Source of the DNA: Thermoleophilia bacterium UBA6103
GTDB taxonomy: Bacteria; Actinomycetota; Thermoleophilia; UBA2241
Direction of reading: 5' to 3'
Assembly: GCA_002423545.1 (NCBI GenBank)
Contig: DIWP01000056.1
Location: 75,488 to 139,487, forward strand
DNA: 64,000 bases
Position numbers and translations under genes: made by a program. The notes beneath the pieces were generated by a model. The model saw nothing but the letters and a program-made list of their open reading frames with translations. It searched no databases and was not told where the DNA came from. How positions within the stretch are numbered: position 1 is the stretch's first letter; each line of letters begins with the position of its first letter. Shown here piece after piece: positions 43,113 to 51,886 of the stretch.

Positions 43113-43868
43113 ATGCCCGATGAAGGGCGCAGCAACGGAGTCCAGGTGCTGACACGGGCGGCGCGCATCATGCGGCTGCTCAGCGAGCATCCCGACGGCG
43201 TCACGTTCACCGAGCTCGCGAACCTCGTGGGTCTGCCGCGCTCCACGGTGCATCGTATCGTCGGCACGCTGGAGGAAGAGGGCTTCGTCGTCACCCTGCC
43301 CTCGGGCAAGCTCCGCCTCGGTCCGGCTCTCATCCGTCTGGCGGTGACCAGTCGCCGCGAGCTGCGCCACGAGGCAGCACCGTATCTGGAGGCGCTGTCG
43401 CACGAGCTCAACGAGACGGTCGATCTGGCCGTCCTCGACGGCGGCGAGGTCCTGTTCATCGACCAGCACACGCCGCGCCGCCGCCTGCGCATCGTCTCGG
43501 AGATCGGGGCTCGCTTCCCGGTGCACTGCACCGCCAACGGCAAGGCGCTGCTCGCCCGGCTCTCCGACGACGAGGTGCGGCGCATACTGCCCAGGCGCCT
43601 GGAGGCGCTCACCGAGCACACCATCACCGACCGCGACCGGCTCCTGCACGAGCTGGCCACGGTGCGGGCGCACGGGTACGCCATCGACGATGAGGAGCAT
43701 CGACTCGGCATCTGCGCCGTCGGCACGGCCGTCAGCGACGTGGTCGGCACCACGGCGGCATTCACCGTCGTCGTGCCTTCGGCGCGCTTCCACGGCAGCG
43801 AGCAGCGCATCATCACCGCCCTGCTGCAGATGCGCACGACCGTCCAGGGCGTGCTCAGCGGGGGCTGA
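43113..43868 (+). CDS. IclR-family transcriptional regulator
   Basis: 251 residues from the ATG after a run of G (43098-43106). The winged HTH occupies about residues 8-70 (VLTRAARIMRLLSEHPDGVTF, GLPRSTVHRIVGTLEEEGFV). The IclR effector domain follows (EALSHELNETVDLAVLDGGEVLFID, HCTANGKALLARL, AVSDVVGTTAAFTVVVPSARF). It binds a small carbon metabolite and controls a neighbouring or remote operon. The divergent gene is thrC, which could be a target but is not typical. Confidence 0.92.
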   Translation: MPDEGRSNGVQVLTRAARIMRLLSEHPDGVTFTELANLVGLPRSTVHRIVGTLEEEGFVVTLPSGKLRLGPALIRLAVTSRRELRHEAAPYLEALSHELNETVDLAVLDGGEVLFIDQHTPRRRLRIVSEIGARFPVHCTANGKALLARLSDDEVRRILPRRLEALTEHTITDRDRLLHELATVRAHGYAIDDEEHRLGICAVGTAVSDVVGTTAAFTVVVPSARFHGSEQRIITALLQMRTTVQGVLSGG

Positions 43869-43890
43869 CGCGGCCGCGCCGCGCGGCGTG

Positions 43891-43896
43891 TAGAAT
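43891..43896 (+). promoter_or_regulatory. Predicted -10 element for prfB
   Basis: TAGAAT at 43891-43896 lies 84 bp upstream of the prfB ATG in otherwise GC-rich DNA. The matching -35 is weak. This is the best -10 candidate in the 111-bp gap after the IclR gene. Confidence 0.4.
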
Positions 43897-43979
43897 CAGT
43901 CTCTCTGGAGATCCACGGCGGGCGGTGCGTCCACGCTGTGCCCGTCGTCGTCACAAACGCAGCGAAAGCGAGCTTCATC

Positions 43980-45168
43980 ATGACCACCTCAGCCGAAGCA
44001 CTCGTGCAGCTCGAGGCGCTCCGCGAGCGGCAGCGAGACGTCTCCGAACGTCTCGCGCTGCTGCGGAGCTATCTTTGACCCCGCTCACCTGACTTCACAG
44101 ATAGCAGCGCTCGAGGAGCGCCTGCAGGCGCCGGACTTCTGGGACGACCAGGAGGTGGCCGGCAAGGTCTCGGCGCACTACTCCAGGTTGAAGAAGCGTC
44201 TCGCCGAGCTCACCGAGCTCGAGGAACGGTTCGGCGATCTGGAGACCACCGACGAGCTGGTCCGCGAGGCGCTCGCCGACGACACGGTCGATGAGGACCT
44301 GCTGCGCGAGCTGGCCGACGGCCTCACAGCTATCGAGAATGAGCTGGACCGCGGCGAGGAGCGGCGCTACTTCAGCGGCCGCTTCGACGAAGGCGGCGCC
44401 GTCGTCACCATCCATCCCGGCGCCGGCGGCACCGAGAGCCAGGACTGGTCGGAGATGCTGCTGCGCATGTACCTGCGCTGGTTCGAGCGCCGCGGCTTCA
44501 AGGTCGAGGTCAACGACGTCCAGGAGGGCGACGAGGCCGGGATCAAGAGCGCCACCCTCTCGGTGGAGGGCGACAACGTCTACGGGCTGCTGGCCGCCGA
44601 GAAGGGCGTGCACAGGCTGGTGCGGCTCTCGCCCTTCGACTCCGCCAACCGCCGCCACACGAGCTTCGCCGCCGTCGAAGTGAGTCCGCTGGTCAGCGAC
44701 GACGTCGGTGACATCGAGATCGACGAGAAGGATCTGCGCATCGACACCTACCGCTCCAGCGGCGCCGGCGGACAGCACGTCAACAAGACCAGCTCGGCGG
44801 TGCGCATCACGCATCACCCCAGCGGTATCGTGGTGCAGTGCCAGAACGAGCGCTCGCAGATCCAGAACCGCGTCGTCGCCATGCGCATCCTCAAGAGTCG
44901 TCTCCTCGAGCTCGAGGAACAGAAGCGGGCGGCGGAGATGGCCAAGGAGCGCGGCACGGCGCTCAACATCAACTTCGGCAGCCAGATCCGCAGTTACGTC
45001 CTGCACCCGTACCAGATGGTCAAGGACCTGCGCACCGGTCACGAGACCGGCAACACGCAGGCGGTCCTCGACGGCGATCTGGACGGCTTCGTGCACGCCT
45101 ATCTCACCTGGCGCGCCGGCGGCGGCGTCGACCATCGCCTCGGCGAGAAGGTCGAGGACGAGGCGTGA
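43980..45168 (+). CDS. prfB: Peptide chain release factor 2 with programmed +1 frameshift
   Basis: The zero frame starts at the ATG at 43980 and stops after 32 codons at CTT-TGA-C (TGA 44076-44078). A +1 slip on CTT reads GAC (44077-44079) and continues without interruption to 45168, giving 395 residues. This is the classic RF2 autoregulatory site, with GGAG a few bases upstream as stimulator. Downstream are the RF2 SPF tripeptide (VRLSPFDSANRRHTSF) and the catalytic GGQ (SSGAGGQHVNKTSS). RF2 terminates at TGA and TAA, and TGA is the dominant stop here. Low RF2 favours the shift, restoring RF2. Confidence 0.95.
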
Positions 45169-45220
45169 GCGCCGCCCGCACGGCCCGGCGAACGGCACCC
45201 TTCGTGAGCGGGCGGGTGCC

Positions 45221-45712
45221 GTGAGCGCCCGCACGCGCGCCGAGAGGATGCGCTTCCGCGATCAGATCGCCTCGGCCATCTTTTTCGCGGCCGGTCTCTA
45301 CGTCGTCCTCGTCGGTGTGCTCGGGTTCGCCGGCCACCCGCGCGGCGTGGCGCCGGACATCGGGCCCGGCATGTACTGGTTCACCTACGTGGTGAGCGGC
45401 TGTGCCCTGCTGGCCGGCGGCGTGCTGATCCTGCGTCGCGGCCGGCCGCCGAAGACGGCCTGGTGGCTCACCCTCATCGCCGCCGCACCAGGCTTCCTGC
45501 TCTGGCTCTGGGGTGTCGCCGTGGGGCTCGTGCAGCTGGCGGCCAACACCGGCCCCTCGGCGACCTCGGAGCTGGCCGCGCTGGGCGTGCTGGTCGGCTA
45601 CGCGGTCCTGTTCTGGCTCGGCTGGCGCCGCGTCCGCCGGGGCCCTGCCGGCCGCGGCGACGCCGCGGCTCCCCCCGGCACGACGCCCCCGGCCGGACCG
45701 TCGTCCCGATAG
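45221..45712 (+). CDS. Four-helix membrane protein
   Basis: 163 residues from a GTG at 45221; an ATG at 45248 is an alternative. Hydrophobic segments: IASAIFFAAGLYVVLVGVLG, YWFTYVVSGCALLAGGVLIL, WWLTLIAAAPGFLLWLWG and LAALGVLVGYAVLFWLGW. The C-terminal 30 residues are Pro/Ala/Gly-rich and cytoplasmic. No family recognised. It lies 52 bp after prfB on the same strand and ends with TAG. Confidence 0.65.
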   Translation: MSARTRAERMRFRDQIASAIFFAAGLYVVLVGVLGFAGHPRGVAPDIGPGMYWFTYVVSGCALLAGGVLILRRGRPPKTAWWLTLIAAAPGFLLWLWGVAVGLVQLAANTGPSATSELAALGVLVGYAVLFWLGWRRVRRGPAGRGDAAAPPGTTPPAGPSSR

Positions 45713-45881
45713 CCGGCGCCGGCGAGCGTCGACTGACCGGCGTCCGGTTCTCGCGCGCCGCTGTGGGGAAGAGTCTCCTCGAGTGGAGATCGATAGCGGA
45801 GGCCGGACATGCGCGACCCCTGGGGCGCCGGCGTTCGCCGCCCGCGGGGCGGATGCGCAGCGTCCGAGACGGGGGGTGGAG

Positions 45882-46424
45882 ATGATGGCAGGCAAGCCTG
45901 GAGCCGGCTCGATCGATGAGTACATCGCCGGGTTCCCGCCGGCGACGGCCCGGATGCTGCAGGACCTCCGGACGCTGATCCGGTCGACGGCACCCGGAGC
46001 GACCGAGACCATCAGATACGGGATCCCCACGTTCGACCTCGAGCGGACGCACCTGGTGCACTTTGCCGGCTACAGGGCGCACATCGGGCTGTATCCGGCG
46101 CCCAGCGGTATCGCAGCATTCCGGGATGAGCTGGAGCCGTACAAGCCCGCCAAAGGCTCCGTCCGGTTCCCCCTCGATCGGCCGCTGCCCTCAGATCTGA
46201 TCCGTCGCATGGTGGCCTTCAGGGTCGACGAGGTCGTGGGCGCGTCGCAGAAGCAGGGAGGGCGAGGCGCTCGTTACGAGCGCCCCGCCCTCCCTGATGC
46301 CATCGTGTCCGGCGCGCCGACAGCCGCCCGGCCTCTGGCGGACGGCGGCTCGCCTGTCGCCGCACGCTGCCGGCGTATCGTGTTCAGGCTTTCTTGTGAT
46401 CCTCGGCGCCGAACGCCTTCTTGA
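45882..46424 (+). CDS. DUF1801 family protein with a read-through C-terminal extension
   Basis: 180 residues from ATG-ATG after GGGGGGTGGAG. The family part is residues 1 to about 120: SIDEYIAGFPPATARMLQDL, TETIRYGIPTFDLERTHLV, HIGLYPAPSGIAAFRDEL, GSVRFPLDRPLPSDLIRRMV. DUF1801 proteins are small stress-linked (YdhG/YjhX-like) proteins of unknown function. The frame continues about 55 codons past the normal end and straight through a strong terminator hairpin (46254-46296), overlapping the convergent gene by 41 bp. The extension is probably not functional; a lost stop or an error is likely. Confidence 0.72.
   Translation: MMAGKPGAGSIDEYIAGFPPATARMLQDLRTLIRSTAPGATETIRYGIPTFDLERTHLVHFAGYRAHIGLYPAPSGIAAFRDELEPYKPAKGSVRFPLDRPLPSDLIRRMVAFRVDEVVGASQKQGGRGARYERPALPDAIVSGAPTAARPLADGGSPVAARCRRIVFRLSCDPRRRTPS
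46254..46296. terminator. Strong hairpin terminator
   Basis: 20-bp arms with one mismatch and a TTA loop (loop at 46274-46276); the arms contain AGGGAGGGCG and CGCCCTCCCT. It lies between the end of the DUF1801 domain and the convergent DUF1269 gene and could serve both strands. Confidence 0.82.
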
Positions 46425-46902
46425 GCTTGCGCTCGTCCTCCTCGGAGAGGCTGGTCCGCAGCACCCGGGCCTTGCTGCCCTCGACCTCGGCGTCGAACTT
46501 GTCCTGGGTGATCTTGGCGACGATGAGGAACCAGCCGGCCTGACCGGGCTTGATGGCGTCGCCCATCTGCTCGATGAACTGGTGGTCGACGCCGGTGTCG
46601 CCGATCCAGCCGAACAGGGCGCCGAGTCCGCCGCCGACGGCGGCGCCGGCCACGGCGCCGAGCGGGGCCACCGGCAGGAAGAAGATGATCCCGAAGAGCA
46701 TGCCCCAGAAGGCACCCCCGGCGGCGCCGATGCCGACCATGTGGTGAGCATGCTTGACCTTCGGCTTGCCGTTCTCGTCGCGGACCACCTCGGCCGCGTC
46801 GGCCAGCTCGACGATGAGGTCGTTCTGCATGCGCTGCAGGGTGTCGCCGAACGCATCCGCTTCGGCCTCGCTGTCGAAGCCCAGCACGATCAGTTCGCTC
46901 AT
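46384..46902 (-). CDS. DUF1269 membrane protein
   Basis: 172 residues. SELIVLGFDSEAEADAFGDTLQRMQ is the start of the family, which resembles a universal-stress-like or ferredoxin fold. VKHAHHMVGIGAAGGAFWGMLFGIIFFLP and AVAGAAVGGGLGALFGWIGD form two glycine-zipper membrane helices. The C-terminal domain (QAGWFLIVAKITQDKFDAEVEG, LRTSLSEEDERKL) is cytoplasmic. DUF1269 proteins are of unknown function. The end overlaps the DUF1801 extension. Confidence 0.85.
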   Translation of the reverse strand: MSELIVLGFDSEAEADAFGDTLQRMQNDLIVELADAAEVVRDENGKPKVKHAHHMVGIGAAGGAFWGMLFGIIFFLPVAPLGAVAGAAVGGGLGALFGWIGDTGVDHQFIEQMGDAIKPGQAGWFLIVAKITQDKFDAEVEGSKARVLRTSLSEEDERKLKKAFGAEDHKKA

Positions 46903-47013
46903 GGGTGTCCCTCCGTGAGTCCGTATCCGGTGGCCGCCGCCGGCAGCCGGTCCTCACTCCATGTCGGCCGTGGACCCGGGGACCTTGACTTCGGAGAGGT
47001 GTCTCGCCGGACC

Positions 47014-47829
47014 TCAGCCGCCGGTGCTGCTGAAGTGCTGGTAGTCCTTGGTCCCCGGCCAGTCGCCGCCCCACTTCCAGCCGATGGACCGGAAGGCGCG
47101 CACGACCACATCGCCGCTGTGGACCATGCCTTTGGCTTTGCGCGACCGGTCGGCGTACTTGCGTCCCGCCTTGGGGCTCACGTAGCTGCCGGAGACGTAG
47201 GGGTTCTCGACCGGGTTGATGTCGATGGCCAGGCCGTACGCGTGCATCGACCAGCGCGTGGTGCCGCTGACGTAGCGGCCGTTGAAAGCGGAGGTGTTGT
47301 CGGCGTTCATCGATCGGCGGTCGCTGGCGCCGTACACGTCGATGAGCTTCATGCGGCGGATCGGGAAGCGCGCCTTGTACAGCTTGCGGAAGACGCCCAC
47401 CAGCGGCTTTGCCCACTGCCGGGCGACCACGAGCTTGCCGGTGTGGGCGCGCTTGTCGAAGCCCCAGTAGGTGAGCTTGAGCAGGCGCAGATCGCCGAAA
47501 CGCACCGGGCAGCCCGGCTTCCAGGCGCCGCTCTGACGCATCATGGCCTTCATCTGCGGCGTGATGGCGTGGATGGTGCCCCTGAACGGGCGCGCGGCGC
47601 GAGTCATGGCACGCGAGAGTGCCGGTTCGGCGGTCGTCTGGGACGAGGGAGTGGCGACCGCATCGGAGGCGGGAGCGGCGACGGCGGACTCGCCGGCGAG
47701 TGCGGTACACGGGACAATCGCGGCAAGCAGCCAGACGGCGCCGCCCAGGAGCAGCGCGTGGGCGCGGCGCCCGCGGGAGCCGGGTCCATGTCGCTGTCGC
47801 TGTATACCGGATCGACCGGTCGTCGTCAT
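47014..47829 (-). CDS. Secreted M15-family peptidase-like (D-Ala-D-Ala carboxypeptidase fold)
   Basis: 271 residues. A basic N-terminus and hydrophobic segment (ALLLGGAVWLLAAIVPCTALA) form a signal peptide. The zinc site of M15 peptidases is visible: SMHAYGLAIDINP carries the first His and Asp, and DYQHFS the last His. SDRRSMNADNTSAFNGR and WKWGGDWPGTKDYQHF fit the M15_4 subgroup. It should cut peptidoglycan or related peptides outside the cell. About 65 residues of Ala/Ser/Thr-rich linker follow the signal. Confidence 0.87.
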   Translation of the reverse strand: MTTTGRSGIQRQRHGPGSRGRRAHALLLGGAVWLLAAIVPCTALAGESAVAAPASDAVATPSSQTTAEPALSRAMTRAARPFRGTIHAITPQMKAMMRQSGAWKPGCPVRFGDLRLLKLTYWGFDKRAHTGKLVVARQWAKPLVGVFRKLYKARFPIRRMKLIDVYGASDRRSMNADNTSAFNGRYVSGTTRWSMHAYGLAIDINPVENPYVSGSYVSPKAGRKYADRSRKAKGMVHSGDVVVRAFRSIGWKWGGDWPGTKDYQHFSSTGG

Positions 47830-47850
47830 CGCGATCCTCTCCTCATGCCG

Positions 47851-48243
47851 TCAGCCTGCGGCGATCTCATCGTCACCGTGCCGCCCTGTCCCGGGCCGCA
47901 GTGCCAGCGACCGGCAGAGGGCGGCATCGACCTCGGCCATGGTCTCTCGCGGCAGCACGGCGGCGCGCCCCAGCAGGTGAGCCTTCTCGAAGGTCCGGAT
48001 GATGTCGCAGCGCACCGTCGCCGGGCGGCCGAGCAGGTCGGTGGATATCGGGACCACTTGAGGATACCGCTTCCGCGGCGCCTCCGCAGACACCACGGCG
48101 GCGATGACCGTGCGCGCGTGGGCATTGCCGACGTCGTTCTGGACGATGAGCACCGGCTGCCGCGCCGTCTCATCGCTCTCCTCACCGGGAGACGTAGTCC
48201 ACCAGATCTCGCCGCGGAACGGGGTGGAGGGGGCGCTCACCAT
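47851..48243 (-). CDS. MazF/PemK-type toxin (first pair)
   Basis: 130 residues. FRGEIWWTTSPGEESDETARQPVL is the MazF N-terminus (RG-x-IWW and R-QPVL); VIAAVVSAEAPRKRYPQVV and RCDIIRTFEKAHLLG follow the core strands. MazF cuts mRNA or tRNA at specific sequences. The start overlaps the upstream antitoxin stop by 7 bp. Located between a secreted peptidase gene and an M20 peptidase gene. Confidence 0.88.
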   Translation of the reverse strand: MVSAPSTPFRGEIWWTTSPGEESDETARQPVLIVQNDVGNAHARTVIAAVVSAEAPRKRYPQVVPISTDLLGRPATVRCDIIRTFEKAHLLGRAAVLPRETMAEVDAALCRSLALRPGTGRHGDDEIAAG

Positions 48244-48485
48244 GCCGGTCGCGTCCCGTGCCCACCGAAGGCGCCGGGCCCGTCGAGCAGCTCGTCCTGC
48301 GCCGGGAGGCTCTCGTAGCCCTCGGCCATCAGCTCTTCGAGCTCCTGCTCCTGCAGGCATTGCAGCGCGTCGAGCACCACCTGGGTCTTCGTCGTGTGCC
48401 GCTGTGCCGCCGCCCGCTCGATGAACTGCAGAGCCCAGGGCGGCAGTCGGAACTGGGTCTGCTTGCTCGGCTGTCCTCGTGGCAT
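48237..48485 (-). CDS. Ribbon-helix-helix-like antitoxin (first pair)
   Basis: 82 residues from an ATG preceded by AGGGAGAC. KQTQFRLPPWALQFIERAAA and TTKTQVVLDALQCLQEQELE are a ribbon-helix-helix pattern; the acidic C-terminal tail (YESLPAQDELLDGPG) would bind the toxin. It overlaps mazF by 7 bp, so the pair is translated together. Confidence 0.78.
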   Translation of the reverse strand: MPRGQPSKQTQFRLPPWALQFIERAAAQRHTTKTQVVLDALQCLQEQELEELMAEGYESLPAQDELLDGPGAFGGHGTRPAW

Positions 48486-48663
48486 GTCGGCCGTCTCCCT
48501 CTCCGGTCGTGTCGCAGTCGCTCCAGGTATCGGCAGTGTGTGCAGGATGTGGAGCAGTTCGTGGTGCCGAGCGTCATTCCTCGCGGCGATACGGAGGGGG
48601 CGGGCGCGCGACGTAGTAAGCTGCGTCGGGACCGTCAGTCGGGCGGGGCGAGGGGGGGCAGAC

Positions 48664-49866
48664 ATGGCTTCGGTGCAGGGCGGCGGCCACGAGATGGCGT
48701 CGCGCCGGGCGCTGGCGGCGGCGTCGGCGGCGTCGGCCGTGGTCGATCGTGAGCTGGCGCCGATCCTGCGCCGCATCGAGGAGCTGGTGCGCATCGACTC
48801 CGGGGGCGATGCGCCGGTGGGTCGCGAACGGGTGGCCGACCTGATCGGTGAGTGGGCGGTCGAGGCGGGCTGTGACATCGAGTTCCTGGCCGGCGAGGGG
48901 GGCACGGCCATGGTGGCGACCCTGTCGGGCTACGGGCAGGGCCGCATCGTCCTGCTCGGCCACCACGACACCGTCTTCCCGGCCGGTACCGCTGCGGAGC
49001 GCCCGTTCGTGCTGCGCGAGAAGTCCGCCCTGGGGCCGGGGATCGCCGACATGAAGGGCGGCCTGGTGCTGGCGCTGGCCGCCCTCAGTTGCCTGGCGGA
49101 GGGCGAGCGGCCGTTCGCGACCGTCGAGCTGCACAGCGTGGCCGACGAGGAGAGCCGGCCACACGGTGCCTTCAAGACGCTCGACCGGGTGCGCGATGCC
49201 GATGCGGTGCTGGTGCTGGAGTGCGCCCGCGGCAACGGCGACCTCGTCCTGGAGCGCAAGTCGCAGTGCAACCTGCGCCTGATGGCGCGCGGCCGCAGCG
49301 CGCATGCCGGCACTCACCCCGAGCAGGGTCGCAGCGCCCTGCTCGCACTCTGCCGCGAGATCCTGCGCTGCGATGCGCTCAACGGCATGCGCGACGGGCT
49401 GACCGTCACCGTCGGGACGTTCCACTCGGGGATGGCATTCGGGGTCGTGCCCGATGAAGCCGAGGCCGAGATCGATCTGCGGGCCTGGGCCACCGCCGAT
49501 GTCGCCTGGGCACTGGAGCAGGTCGGGGCCACGAGCGTCCACGAGGGTGTCAGCTTCGAGACCGAGGGCGTGTCGCTGTGGCCGGCCATGGCGGCCGACG
49601 CCCGGAGCCGTCATCTCTACGAAGTCGCGGCGGGCGTCGCGCAGCATCTGGGCATCCCGGCCGGGGCGCGTCGCTCGGGCGGCACCTCAGACGGCTGCTG
49701 GTCGGCGGCCGCCGGTGTGCCCACGCTCGACGGACTGGGGCCGGTCGGCGGTCACGATCACTCACCGGACGAGTACATCGAGGTCGCGTCGTTCCCCGAG
49801 CGCTGCGGCCTGCTCGTTGGACTGGTGACCGCGCTCGGCCTCGATCGGAACACGGTCGCAGAGTAG
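48664..49866 (+). CDS. M20 family metallopeptidase (glutamate carboxypeptidase-like)
   Basis: 400 residues from the ATG after GAGGGGGG. Two-zinc site: His in LLGHHDTVFPAG, Asp in GPGIADMKGGLV, Glu pair in SVADEESRPHG, and a C-terminal His in VGGHDHSPDEY. The lid or dimerisation domain (residues about 190-310) contains SAHAGTHPEQGRSAL. CPDG2-like enzymes release glutamate or similar C-terminal residues. It has no signal peptide, so it is cytosolic. The gene stands alone and ends with TAG. Confidence 0.9.
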   Translation: MASVQGGGHEMASRRALAAASAASAVVDRELAPILRRIEELVRIDSGGDAPVGRERVADLIGEWAVEAGCDIEFLAGEGGTAMVATLSGYGQGRIVLLGHHDTVFPAGTAAERPFVLREKSALGPGIADMKGGLVLALAALSCLAEGERPFATVELHSVADEESRPHGAFKTLDRVRDADAVLVLECARGNGDLVLERKSQCNLRLMARGRSAHAGTHPEQGRSALLALCREILRCDALNGMRDGLTVTVGTFHSGMAFGVVPDEAEAEIDLRAWATADVAWALEQVGATSVHEGVSFETEGVSLWPAMAADARSRHLYEVAAGVAQHLGIPAGARRSGGTSDGCWSAAAGVPTLDGLGPVGGHDHSPDEYIEVASFPERCGLLVGLVTALGLDRNTVAE

Positions 49867-49897
49867 CGGGGCAGGCGAAGCGTCGCCCGCAGGCAGG

Positions 49898-50506
49898 TCA
49901 GTGGCGCAACAGGCCGGTCAGCGTCAGCTCGACCACGTTCTCGGCGGCGGCGGCCAGCCGTGCCGGGTCGGCGGCGGTGTCGGCGAGCGGGCCGTCGACC
50001 AGCAGCGTCGCGAAGCCGTGCACGGTCGCCCAGGCGAAGAGCGCCAGGTCGGGTACCTCACCGGCGCGGAACAGCCTGGTGTGCTGCCCGGCGGCCACGG
50101 CGGCCAGCAGTGGACGGTAGGACTCCTCGCCGGCAAGCGCCACGACCTCGCCGGGCGCGCCGGGGCCGCGCAGCTCCGGCCGCCACATGAGGCGGAAGCG
50201 GTTGGGCCGCTCCACGGCGTAGTCGATGTAAGAGCGGCCCAGCTCGCGGACCTGCCGGTCGGGTGAGGCCCCGGCGGCCCGGGCGCGGACCATCCTGTCG
50301 CGCAGGTCGGCGAAGCACTCGGCCGCCACCGCGGCGCGCAGATCGGCGAGGTCCGCGAAGTGGTGGTAGGGGGCGGCGTGCGAGACGCCCGCCCGGCGCG
50401 CCACGCCGCGCAGCGTGAGCGCGTCCACACCGTCCTCATCGATCACGGCCAGCGCCGCCTCGACGAGGGCGCGCCGCAGATCTCCGTGGTGATAGGCGTC
50501 GACCAT
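49898..50506 (-). CDS. TetR-family repressor
   Basis: 202 residues from an ATG preceded by GGAAGGGAC. HHGDLRRALVEAALAVIDEDG, LTLRGVARRAGVSHAAPYHHF is the TetR HTH, followed by a WHG-type ligand domain (YIDYAVERPNRFRLMWRPE). It is divergent from a NAD-dependent dehydrogenase-like gene with palindromic DNA in between, so it likely represses itself and that gene until a ligand binds. Confidence 0.92.
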   Translation of the reverse strand: MVDAYHHGDLRRALVEAALAVIDEDGVDALTLRGVARRAGVSHAAPYHHFADLADLRAAVAAECFADLRDRMVRARAAGASPDRQVRELGRSYIDYAVERPNRFRLMWRPELRGPGAPGEVVALAGEESYRPLLAAVAAGQHTRLFRAGEVPDLALFAWATVHGFATLLVDGPLADTAADPARLAAAAENVVELTLTGLLRH

Positions 50507-50547
50507 GCCGTTCGTCCCTTCCGCTACGAGCATCCTGAACGGCAATG

Positions 50548-50575
50548 TTGACAATGTCAAGATACGTGGTATCTT
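50548..50575. promoter_or_regulatory. Overlapping palindromes, probable TetR operator
   Basis: TTGACAATGTCAA (50548-50560) is a palindrome around a central A, and AAGATACGTGGTATCTT (50559-50575) is a perfect 7-bp inverted repeat around GTG. A further copy of TGTCAAGATA begins at 50581. All lie in the 110 bp between the divergent TetR and NmrA-like genes. Confidence 0.75.
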
Positions 50576-50616
50576 ACCGGTGTCAAGATAAGTCGACCGA
50601 GGAAGCGGAGGCGGCG

Positions 50617-51630
50617 ATGAGCGATGAGGCGAGAAGCGGCGGGAGCGGCACCGGCGTGACGGGGACAGGCAAGACCGGGGAGCTGCACGTGGTCCTGGGT
50701 GCGAGCGGCGGCACCGGCGGCGCGCTGGTGAAGGAGCTGGCGGCCCGCGGGCGTCGGGTCCGCGCCGTGGCTCGGCATCGGATCGACGATCGCCCGCATG
50801 GGGTGGAGGCGCTCACGGCCGATCTGAGCGTCCCCGATCAGCTGGCGCACGCCGTCGACGGCGCCGCGGTCGTGTATCACGCCGTCCAGCCCGACTACAC
50901 CAAGTGGTTGCGCGAGTTCCCGGCTCTCACGCGCGGCATCATGGAGGCGACCGCCGCTGCCGGCGCGCGTCTGGTGTTCGCCGACAACCTGTACATGTAC
51001 GCGCCCGAAGACACCCCGCTGCGCGAGGACTCGGCCATCGGCTCGCCGGCCGCCAAGGGCCGCCTGCGGGCGGCGATGGCCGAGGAACTGCTGAGCGCCC
51101 ATCGCGACGGTCGCGCGCGGGTGGTCATCGCCCGTTCTTCCGACTACTACGGCCCCGGAGGCACCGGATCGTTCGTCGGGGAGCGCTTCTTCGGAGCTCT
51201 TCTGAGCGGTCGCAAGGTCCAGTGGATGGCCGACCTCGACCAGCCCCATACGCTCAGCTACCTGCCCGACATGGCGCGCGCGATGGCGGTCCTCGGCGAG
51301 CGCCCGGACGGCGACGGCCGGGTCTGGCACCTGCCGGCCGCCGAGCCGCTCACCGGACGCCGGGCGATCGAGCTGGCGGCTCGCGCGGCCGGCGTCGAGC
51401 CGCGCCCGGCGGTCATCACCCCCGGTCAGCTCAAGCTGGTCGGTCTCTTCAATCCATTCCTGCGTCAGATGCCGGAGCTGCTCTATCAATGGCAGCGTCC
51501 GTTCCTCAGCGACGCGAGCGCCTTCGAGGCGGCCTTCGGCCCCTTCGAGGTCACGCCGCACGAGGAAGCGCTGCGGGCCACCATCGGGTGGTATCGGGAT
51601 CGCGAGGAGGGTGGCCGCCTGGCTGCCTGA
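50617..51630 (+). CDS. NAD(P)-dependent epimerase/NmrA-like protein
   Basis: 337 residues from the ATG after GGAAGCGGAGG. After a Gly/Ser/Thr-rich start (about 25 residues) comes the Rossmann motif VVLGASGGTGGALVKELAARG (GxSGxxG). RLVFADNLYMYAPEDTPLRED and VVIARSSDYYGPGGTGS fit extended short-chain dehydrogenases, and the YLPDMARAMAVLGE segment follows. The active-site YxxxK is not clear, so it could be a regulator or a weak oxidoreductase. Its expression is likely under the divergent TetR. Possible role in detoxification (inference). Confidence 0.85.
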   Translation: MSDEARSGGSGTGVTGTGKTGELHVVLGASGGTGGALVKELAARGRRVRAVARHRIDDRPHGVEALTADLSVPDQLAHAVDGAAVVYHAVQPDYTKWLREFPALTRGIMEATAAAGARLVFADNLYMYAPEDTPLREDSAIGSPAAKGRLRAAMAEELLSAHRDGRARVVIARSSDYYGPGGTGSFVGERFFGALLSGRKVQWMADLDQPHTLSYLPDMARAMAVLGERPDGDGRVWHLPAAEPLTGRRAIELAARAAGVEPRPAVITPGQLKLVGLFNPFLRQMPELLYQWQRPFLSDASAFEAAFGPFEVTPHEEALRATIGWYRDREEGGRLAA

Positions 51631-51844
51631 AGGGCCCTTCACCTGGGCTCCGGCGGCGTAGCGTCACACGCGCTGTCACCGTATCGCGTCCGATCCGAGC
51701 GGCGGCAGGGAGGGCAGTACACCCGAGGCCCTCCGGCCCCATCGACAGCCACGAGGGCATGGCACCCGGTGTCGTCTGGTCCCAGCGGCGGGCGGGAGGC
51801 ATCATCTGACGGTCGCGCGGCTGCACGGTCACGGGGCCGTCTGG

Positions 51845-51850
51845 TATACT
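51845..51850 (+). promoter_or_regulatory. Predicted -10 box of the tRNA-Val gene
   Basis: TATACT at 51845-51850 lies 36 bp upstream of the tRNA, in GC-rich surroundings. No clear -35 was found at 17-18 bp. Confidence 0.6.
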
Positions 51851-51886
51851 GCGGCCCCTCCGGCGGCCCAGTGCGGCCGCCTGCGT

